Made by a program: the position numbers and the translations under genes. Below the pieces are notes generated by a model. It had not been told where the DNA came from. It did not search any database and saw nothing but the letters and a program-made list of their open reading frames with translations. 64,000 nt of DNA, taken from contig NZ_AP024469.1 in assembly GCF_016865365.1 (NCBI RefSeq), positions 1,603,001 through 1,667,000 on the forward strand. Reading direction: 5' to 3'. Positions 58,738 to 64,000 of the stretch are shown here, piece after piece (within the stretch, counting starts at the first letter, position 1; each line of letters starts with the position of its first letter). Source of the stretch: Geobacter sp. SVR (GTDB lineage Bacteria; Desulfobacterota; Desulfuromonadia; Geobacterales; Pseudopelobacteraceae).

Positions 58738-58785
58738 GGTATTGAAATTCGTTATCAACATACGGAAGGAGTTGCAGGTTGTCAA
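58738..58785 (-). promoter_or_regulatory. Promoter of the FetMP-type iron operon with Fur-like box
   Basis: Minus-strand TTGACA (58785-58780), a 17-base spacer and TATGTT (58762-58757). Directly after the -10 lies GATAACGAATTTCAATACC (58756-58738), a Fur-like sequence covering the expected transcription start. The leader to the DUF2325 ATG is about 240 bases. Confidence 0.6.
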
Positions 58786-58925
58786 GATTAAAAATATAGG
58801 GGTGCTAAAAAAAGGCTCTCATTACCCGGGCTGGAGCTGTTGCAGCGACGTTTCTCATGAGGAGGAAGTTTCGCAGGAACAGGGATGGGCAGGTATGAGG
58901 GACAGGGGGCGCTGGCGATGGAGGC

Positions 58926-58963
58926 AAAAAAAGGGGATGTCAGATATACCCCGTGACATCCCC
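58926..58963 (-). terminator. Terminator downstream of the MreB-like gene
   Basis: On the minus strand GGGGATGTCA pairs with TGACATCCCC and is followed by seven T. Confidence 0.85.
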
Positions 58964-59098
58964 CTGGATTCTTACTTGCGGCCGTCGTAGTAGAACGAAT
59001 TCCCGTCCTACACGATTATGTCTCTTCCTCCGATGCGCTTGGGATCGCTACCCACCTTTTAGTATCAATTACTTCGAGGACAGGACTCTGCAGTGCAA

Positions 59099-59995
59099 TC
59101 AGTACTTCTCTTTAAAGGAGGACTGTTTCCACTGGTTGAGCAGCATGATGACCGGCAGGATGGCACGCGCTCCTTCCACCACGGAAGTGCGGGGATTGCC
59201 GGAGACGGTGACGCCGATGCCGGTGCGCTGTTCGAGAAATTCCCGAACGCCGGGAATCAGGGCACCACCGCCGGTGAGGCAGATGCCGCTTTCGATGACC
59301 TCGCATCCCAGATCATCGGGTATATCCCGCAAAAAGCTGTCAATGGTGACGGCGATCTCTTCCAGCACCGGTTGCAGGGCAGCGGCCGCCATCTGGCTGC
59401 CGGTCCGGTCGACCGAACGGGCAAGGCCGCAGGTGCGCATCAGGGTATCCGCATATGAATCGTCGATGGCGGCGCACCCTGCCTGGTGCGCGGCATGCAC
59501 GATGGCGCGGCGCATCCGGTCGCACCCGATCCTGATTGCACAGGTGGCACGAATTTTACTCGATCGTATGATGGCGCAGTCACTGACCCCTTCGCCGATG
59601 TCGATCACCATCTGGGCGTAGGGGGAAGAGACGTCAAGGCCCGATCCAATGGCTGCTGCGAGCGGTTCGGGCACCATGGAGACCGATGCAGCGCCGGCCT
59701 TCATGATCGAGTCGAACAGGGATTGCCGTTCTTCGCGCCGCGCATCGCTGGGAGCGCAGGTCAGAACGTACGGTTTTACGATTCCGAATGCCCTGGTCCG
59801 GTCCAGAAGCGGTTTCAGCATGTGCGAAACCGCCTCGCCATCCACCACCACTCCATTGCGGAGTGCCCGTTTCGTACCTACGCAGGAGGGCTGTTCTATC
59901 GTCCGGGATGTGCCTGCGGCAATTCTCGTGGTTGCCGTGCCGACATCCAATGCGACATGCTGCCGCCAGTGCGTGCCTTTGAACATGGATACCAT
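59099..59995 (-). CDS. Orphan MreB-like actin homologue
   Basis: A 298-residue actin/Hsp70-fold protein. Phosphate-1 ALDVGTATTRI (near 15), a connector region, phosphate-2 VIDIGEGVSDCAI (near 130; usual MreB DIGGGTxE) and adenosine motif LTGGGALIPGV (near 247) are visible. It is about 40 residues shorter than normal MreB, and the phosphate-2 glycine triplet is altered. No mreC or mreD is adjacent. It may be a divergent paralogue with a non-shape role, or a pilus/plasmid-type actin. The ATG at 59995 follows GAAGG. Confidence 0.8.
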   Translation of the reverse strand: MVSMFKGTHWRQHVALDVGTATTRIAAGTSRTIEQPSCVGTKRALRNGVVVDGEAVSHMLKPLLDRTRAFGIVKPYVLTCAPSDARREERQSLFDSIMKAGAASVSMVPEPLAAAIGSGLDVSSPYAQMVIDIGEGVSDCAIIRSSKIRATCAIRIGCDRMRRAIVHAAHQAGCAAIDDSYADTLMRTCGLARSVDRTGSQMAAAALQPVLEEIAVTIDSFLRDIPDDLGCEVIESGICLTGGGALIPGVREFLEQRTGIGVTVSGNPRTSVVEGARAILPVIMLLNQWKQSSFKEKY

Positions 59996-60086
59996 GATTG
60001 ACCTTCAATGCCTTTCCGGCGGTCCGACATAAACGCATGCAGAAGCGATGCGGCCGATGTTTGCTTCAGTTCGTTCCGGAACAGGC

Positions 60087-60122
60087 AAAAATGCGAAACC
60101 CCACGGGCCCGTGCCGGTGGGG
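60087..60122 (-). terminator. Terminator downstream of the TIGR03915-type gene
   Basis: CCCCAC pairs with GTGGGG around a GC-rich loop. On the minus strand TTTCGCATTTTT follows. Confidence 0.65.
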
Positions 60123-60256
60123 TCGTGATCCAGAACTGGTTATCTTCATTGTGGAATGCCTTCACCGGTGCGGAATGATCAACCGCTGCGATTTCAGACA
60201 GAACCTGAAAAGACTCGGTCCCGCCAGGCGGGAATACCGTATGATTTCAACACATT

Positions 60257-61045
60257 CTAGTCCAGCGAAAGGGATGAGTCAACTGCCTGTTTGGCGGGGG
60301 AATTGAACTCGGTCAGCTGTTTTCTGTAGCGGAGGGGAACATGTTTCCGTTGCAGCTCCGGATTATGCCGTTCAGGGATGGCAAGGCGCTGGAAGTAGCG
60401 CTGCCAGAGACCGGCGTAGTCCTGTTCACCGGCCGCCGGATCCGGCTGCGCCAGCAGTTCGACATCCGTCACCAGACGCCAGGTCCTGAGGTCGAACAGC
60501 ACAGCCTGTGCGCGGCCGAGGTCGTGGATCATCCAGGGGCGGTCCCCGATGCGGCCGACAAAATGCGGCGCAATCAGTGTCAGGATATCGGCAACCGGTT
60601 CGATCGGCGCATACAGAAAGCCGTCGGCCACCTCGCCGAATCTGACAAATCCCTTGAACTTGTGCGCCTCGTGGGAAACCTGCCGCGCAAGGCGTTCGAC
60701 GGTGTGCACCGGCTCCGTGGCCTGCATCAGGGCCAGGCGGGGTCCTGCTTCAAGCCCCAGCTTGAAATAACGCCACAGCAATCGCTCGATCCCCTCCTTC
60801 CGGCTGTGAAAGGCATAACGGGCAGCGGCAAAAGCCGACTGCGAGACGGTTTCCACGAATGTCTTCCGAAAGGCCAGCGCCGTCTCCCGTACATAGGGCA
60901 CTTCGCAAATGTCGGCACTGAAAAGCCCGTTGTTGCCGTTGCGTTCGCCCGTGAATTCGGGATGGCTCTCCTGCCGCCCGAGCGCTTCGGTCACGGCGCA
61001 GATAAAGCCCTCGAAGCTGTTGTCGTAGCGATAAACATGCATCAC
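60257..61045 (-). CDS. TIGR03915-family putative DNA-metabolism protein (partner of the radical SAM protein)
   Basis: A 262-residue protein with the family opening YRYDNSFEGFICAVTEAL and the later block RVGDRPW-like FVGRIGDRPWMIHDLGR, then YAGLWQRYFQRLAIPERHNP. The family is nearly always paired with the radical SAM/HhH protein encoded just upstream and is predicted to act in DNA repair or modification; biochemical proof is lacking as far as I know. The start overlaps the previous stop by ATGA. Confidence 0.87.
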   Translation of the reverse strand: MMHVYRYDNSFEGFICAVTEALGRQESHPEFTGERNGNNGLFSADICEVPYVRETALAFRKTFVETVSQSAFAAARYAFHSRKEGIERLLWRYFKLGLEAGPRLALMQATEPVHTVERLARQVSHEAHKFKGFVRFGEVADGFLYAPIEPVADILTLIAPHFVGRIGDRPWMIHDLGRAQAVLFDLRTWRLVTDVELLAQPDPAAGEQDYAGLWQRYFQRLAIPERHNPELQRKHVPLRYRKQLTEFNSPAKQAVDSSLSLD

Positions 61046-62346
61046 AACTCTCCCGTCAGGGCCGAAGCGTCCGCTGGGGCAGGCGTGGTGGCAAACAGCT
61101 CCAACTGGTCCAGGCGGGCCGGCCGCCGTGCCGGCGCCAGCAGGCGTTCCATCAGGCGCGGGCCATCCAGTCTGATTCCCCCCAGATAGCGTCCGCCGGC
61201 GGTCAGGAAGTATCGGGCCCGCCTCAGCACCACCCCCAGCTTTTTCAGCTCCGCCTCCCCCAGGCGCGTGACGCGCCGCGCCTGCACGATCCGCTGGGCC
61301 GAGCGGACCCCGATGCCTGGCACCCGCAGCAGGACCTCGTACTCGGCCCGGTTGACCTCTACGGGGAACAGCTCCAGGTGCCGCAGGGCCCAGTCGCTCT
61401 TGGGGTCAAAGCGCATGTCCAGGTTGGGGCGCTCGTCGTCCAGCAACTCGTGGGCGGCAAAACCGTAAAAGCGGAGCAGCCAGTCAGCCTGGTACAGTCG
61501 ATGCTCGCGCAGCAGCGGGGGAGGGGCGAGCGTCGGCAGCCGGTTGTCGTCCGAAACCGGCACAAAGGCCGAATAGTAGACCCGCTTCAGTTCCAGGCGC
61601 TTATACAGCCCTTCGGTCAGGGTGATGATCTCCCGGTCGCTCTCCGGGGTCGCTCCCACGATCAGTTGCGTGCTCTGGCCGGCCGGAGCGAAGCGGGACG
61701 CCCTGGGGGATTCCTTGCGGTTGGCGCGCGATTCGACAATCAGGCCGCTCACCTGGCGCATGGGGTTGATGACCGATTCGCGCGGTTTGTCCGGTGCCAG
61801 CAGCGCCAGGCTGTGGCGTGTGGGAAGCTCGATGTTGATGCTGACCCGATCAGCATAGCGTCCGGCCTGGGCGACCAAAAGCGGATCAGCCCCCGGCACC
61901 AGCTTGAGGTGGATATAGCCGTTGAAGCGCTCCTGTTCCCGGAGTCTGCGCGCCACGTCGATCAGAAGCTCCATGGTGTAATCCGCGGAACGGATCACGC
62001 CGGTGCTGAGGAACAGTCCCTCGATGTAATTGCGGCGGTAAAAGTTCATGGTCAGGGCCACGATTTCGTCCGGGGTAAAGGTGGCGCGGGGGATGTCGTT
62101 GGAGCGGCGGTTGAGGCAGTAGGCGCAATCGTACATGCAGACATTGGTGAGGAGGATCTTGAACAGCGAGATGCAGCGGCCGTCCGCGGTCCAGGTATGG
62201 CAGATGCCGCCGGAAGCGGTATTGCCGAGGCCGCCTGGTCGAGCGGTGCGACTGCTGCCGCTGGACGAACAGGAAACGTCGTATTTGGCGCTGTCGGCCA
62301 GGATTTCCAGGCGCTGTTCAAGGGGAAGTGCTGTCATGGCGGCCAA
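61042..62346 (-). CDS. TIGR03916-family radical SAM protein with helix-hairpin-helix end (putative DNA repair/modification)
   Basis: A 434-residue protein. The radical SAM motif CMYDCAYC is near residues 70-77. A long barrel follows (STGVIRSADYTMELL, YIHLKLVPGADP), then a C-terminal helix-hairpin-helix (VPGIGVRSAQRIVQARR near 345-361) typical of DNA-binding repair proteins. It forms a two-gene operon with the TIGR03915 protein. The exact reaction is unknown. The start may be 62346 or the in-frame ATG at 62337. Confidence 0.88.
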   Translation of the reverse strand: MAAMTALPLEQRLEILADSAKYDVSCSSSGSSRTARPGGLGNTASGGICHTWTADGRCISLFKILLTNVCMYDCAYCLNRRSNDIPRATFTPDEIVALTMNFYRRNYIEGLFLSTGVIRSADYTMELLIDVARRLREQERFNGYIHLKLVPGADPLLVAQAGRYADRVSINIELPTRHSLALLAPDKPRESVINPMRQVSGLIVESRANRKESPRASRFAPAGQSTQLIVGATPESDREIITLTEGLYKRLELKRVYYSAFVPVSDDNRLPTLAPPPLLREHRLYQADWLLRFYGFAAHELLDDERPNLDMRFDPKSDWALRHLELFPVEVNRAEYEVLLRVPGIGVRSAQRIVQARRVTRLGEAELKKLGVVLRRARYFLTAGGRYLGGIRLDGPRLMERLLAPARRPARLDQLELFATTPAPADASALTGEL

Positions 62347-62360
62347 TATAGTTCATATGC

Positions 62361-62377
62361 ACGACATAATATGTCGT
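62361..62377. promoter_or_regulatory. Perfect palindrome upstream of the DNA-repair pair
   Basis: ACGACATA-A-TATGTCGT, an 8-1-8 perfect dyad 15 bases before the radical SAM gene and about 130 before the divergent glycosyltransferase gene. It could bind a repressor, such as a LexA- or Cro-like protein; it does not look like the E. coli LexA box. Confidence 0.55.
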
Positions 62378-62508
62378 ACTCTGTTTGCAGTTCAAAATAG
62401 CGGAAAAGTTTCATACGGCGTGCCCGGAATATGATAGCATTGCGCGACGCTCACGGTGGCGGAAATACTGCCCGAGAACAATCTCGGAAGGGAATATATC
62501 ACACTCGT

Positions 62509-63924
62509 ATGGTGAACGGACGCAGGGAATCGATATCTGATCGTACCGGAAAAACGGTGTCCGCGCTGGTGGCAGTGGTGGTTGTGGCGGCCTGCGGTTT
62601 ACTGGCAACGGTGCCCGAACTGCGCCTGGCGGTGCCGCTGCTGGTCGGGACCACGGCCGTCATGGTAATGGTGCTGGCGTTTCTGCTCTACCGGGGAGAA
62701 CGAGGCACCCTGGCATGGCCGCCGGTCATGATCCTGGGCATTGCCCTGCTGCTGCGCCTGATGTTTGTGTTCTCACCACCGCAGCTCTCCGACGATCTTT
62801 ACCGCTATCTGTGGGACGGCGGCAATCTGCTGCGGGGGATCAATCCCTATGCCGCGGCGCCGGCCGTTGTCCGGCCCCCTCCCGAACTGGCAGCCACGCA
62901 TGCGTTGGTGAACCATCCCCAGTATGTCACCATCTACCCTCCGGCCGCCCAGGTGGTGTTTGCGGCCGGAGCCGCCTGCGGCGGTTCGCTCCTCGGGATC
63001 AAAAGCCTGCTGGTGACGCTGGACCTGGGATTGTGCGCCCTCATGATGGTGCTGCTGCGGCGCCTGGACCTGCCGGTCTGGCGGAGCGCGTTGTACGCCT
63101 GGAACCCGCTGCCGGTGCTGGAGATAGCCGGTTCCGGGCATATCGACGGGGCCGGGCTGACCATGGCAATGGGGGCCTTCTGCCTGATCTTCGGCAATCG
63201 GGACCGTGCGTCCGGTTCACGCTGGCGGCCGCTTCTGGCCGGAGCCCTGCTGGCGGCGGCCGGACTGGTGAAGCTGTTCCCGTTCCTGCTGGCACCAATA
63301 GCGTTCATGCTGCTCGCCAAACGGGAACGCGCCCTGTTTGCCGCCGGTTTTGGCACAGCCCTGGCAGCGCTTGTGCTGTCGTTCATGCCCCATCTGGCCA
63401 ATGGCCTGGCCACCCTGGAGGTATATGCGCGCAATTGGGAGTTTGCCGGCTTCGGATTCAACCTCCTGCGCCGGACGACCGGCTCGGGAACAACTGCCCG
63501 CCTGCTGCTTTCGGGATGCTTGCTGCTGATTGGCGTGGCGCTGTACGGCAGACTGTTGCGTATCCTGCAGCGGGAGCGGGATGCGATCACCGCACGGCGG
63601 CGGGCAATCGAAACCTGCTACGGCATTGCCCTGGCCCTGTTGCTGCTTACTCCCACACTGCAGCCCTGGTATGCGCTCTGTCTGGCGGCATTCCTCCCGT
63701 TCTGTGCCGGGCCTGCCGGGCTCGTGCTCTGCTGGACGGTCTTCCTGACCTATCAGGTGCAGATCCCGTATTTCATTCTGGGGGAGTGGATCGAAAACCC
63801 GGTTGTCACTGCCGCGGTATTCGCGGCACCGGTGACGGCCGGGGTGCTCGGCCGGATGATCGGCGGCGCGGGCGGCATATCTGCGGGGCGGATGAAAGCG
63901 GGTTGCGTCAGTCCGCCCAGTTGA
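62509..63924 (+). CDS. GT-C-type polytopic membrane glycosyltransferase
   Basis: A 471-residue integral membrane protein with about 11 hydrophobic helices. An early extracytoplasmic loop has SDDLYRYLWDGGNLLRGINP (near 85-104), the acidic aspartate-pair motif typical of polyprenol-phosphate-sugar-dependent GT-C enzymes. Later loops hold YPPAAQVVFA and LVKLFPFLLAP. It likely transfers a mannose or similar unit to a lipid or glycan on the outer face of the inner membrane. The start is uncertain: AGGGA lies about 15 bases ahead of ATG 62509. It overlaps the convergent VapC gene by 17 bases. Confidence 0.82.
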   Translation: MVNGRRESISDRTGKTVSALVAVVVVAACGLLATVPELRLAVPLLVGTTAVMVMVLAFLLYRGERGTLAWPPVMILGIALLLRLMFVFSPPQLSDDLYRYLWDGGNLLRGINPYAAAPAVVRPPPELAATHALVNHPQYVTIYPPAAQVVFAAGAACGGSLLGIKSLLVTLDLGLCALMMVLLRRLDLPVWRSALYAWNPLPVLEIAGSGHIDGAGLTMAMGAFCLIFGNRDRASGSRWRPLLAGALLAAAGLVKLFPFLLAPIAFMLLAKRERALFAAGFGTALAALVLSFMPHLANGLATLEVYARNWEFAGFGFNLLRRTTGSGTTARLLLSGCLLLIGVALYGRLLRILQRERDAITARRRAIETCYGIALALLLLTPTLQPWYALCLAAFLPFCAGPAGLVLCWTVFLTYQVQIPYFILGEWIENPVVTAAVFAAPVTAGVLGRMIGGAGGISAGRMKAGCVSPPS

Positions 63925-64000
63925 GAAGGGTAAGGGCAGGGATGCGCCCAAATTCGCGGGTGTTGTTGGTAACCAGGGGAATACCCAGGGACAGCGCGTG
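63908..64000 (-). CDS. VapC-type PIN-domain toxin, C-terminal fragment (runs off the window)
   Basis: The minus strand encodes the last 30 residues of a PIN-domain ribonuclease: HALSLGIPLVTNNTREFGRI, then PALTLLNWAD and stop. The TNNxREF segment is the conserved C-terminal acidic-site motif of VapC toxins. The antitoxin and the rest of the gene would lie beyond position 64000. Its 3' end overlaps the glycosyltransferase gene tail to tail. Confidence 0.85.
   Translation of the reverse strand, partial: HALSLGIPLVTNNTREFGRIPALTLLNWAD

Larger units (their letters stand above)
58509..59098. other. Leader and spacer between the iron operon and the MreB-like gene
   Basis: 590 bases without a confident gene. 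On the minus strand, from upstream to downstream, there are an MreB-gene terminator (58926-58963), a promoter with a Fur-like box (58738-58785), a hairpin GGCGGTC/GACCGCC (58683-58654) enclosing AGGAGACATG at the start of a 63-codon frame of unclear reality, and a second Fur-like dyad (58532-58548). A 28-codon frame broken by an amber stop lies at 58972-59055. Confidence 0.55.

Noticed and set aside
1-64000. CRISPR arrays, tRNA or rRNA genes, prophage genes
   Set aside because: No regularly spaced repeats, no cloverleaf-like sequences and no phage structural genes were found by reading.

Overview
This 64 kb window is a chromosomal stretch of a GC-rich, anaerobic, Gram-negative bacterium, most likely a Geobacteraceae member (Geobacter sensu lato, Desulfuromonadota). 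That is an inference from gene content: YedF/DUF3343, DciA, a cobalamin-riboswitch-controlled NrdDG, rubrerythrin-type ferritin, GspE with a cohesin-like secreted protein, an orphan MreB-like actin, a sensor-fused trehalose-6-phosphate synthase, and dispersed CCACGGAGGACACGGAG repeats. No rRNA, tRNA, CRISPR array, prophage or insertion sequence was seen.

Layout. 1-6.5 kb is housekeeping: the start of rpsP, ffh, yedF/DUF3343, dciA, a YkgJ-type cysteine-cluster protein, ettA and a ferritin-like protein. 6.6-13.2 kb holds an RND efflux pair, an unknown gene and a GspE/PilB-type ATPase. 13.3-16.4 kb has a secreted cohesin-like protein divergent from bioBD, which carries a BirA box. 16.6-20.5 kb is a Fur-box-headed run of two HMA-like proteins, two small membrane proteins and a P-type metal ATPase. 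20.8-26 kb is an osmoadaptation run: marR, ClC, sensor-otsA, otsB.

26-58.5 kb is almost entirely minus-strand metal homeostasis. It contains a cobalamin-riboswitch operon for cobalt uptake (SLH porin, cbiMNQO, His-tailed EamA transporter). A second, closely similar riboswitch heads nrdD, a separate glycyl-radical peptide, and nrdG. A LysR gene and a cysteine desulfurase with two small paralogous partners follow. Next is a zinc-type operon (short Fur, small His/Cys protein, porin, ZnuA-like protein, fused permease-ATPase, His-rich FtsX permease, DUF3299), preceded by a signalling block (FeoA-GGDEF, chemoreceptor, HD-GYP). Last is a ferrous-iron FetMP/P19-type operon (DUF2325, second SLH porin, Ftr1, P19, DUF2318, two FtsX permeases, ATPase, TlpA).

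The two SLH porins, 26.6 kb apart, are virtually identical over about 1.65 kb, so one outer-membrane channel serves both the cobalt and the iron operon. Metal-responsive sites recur: Fur-like boxes at 16.6, 47.9, 58.5 and 58.7 kb, a Zur/Fur-like dyad at 44.4 kb, and two cobalamin riboswitches.

59-64 kb holds an MreB-like gene, a predicted DNA-repair pair (TIGR03915/TIGR03916) with a palindromic operator, a GT-C membrane glycosyltransferase and the 3' end of a VapC toxin gene. The best candidates for undescribed biology are the cysteine desulfurase with twin small proteins, the FeoA-GGDEF protein beside a Fur box, the glycyl radical domain encoded in trans, and the Fur-headed HMA/P-ATPase cluster.
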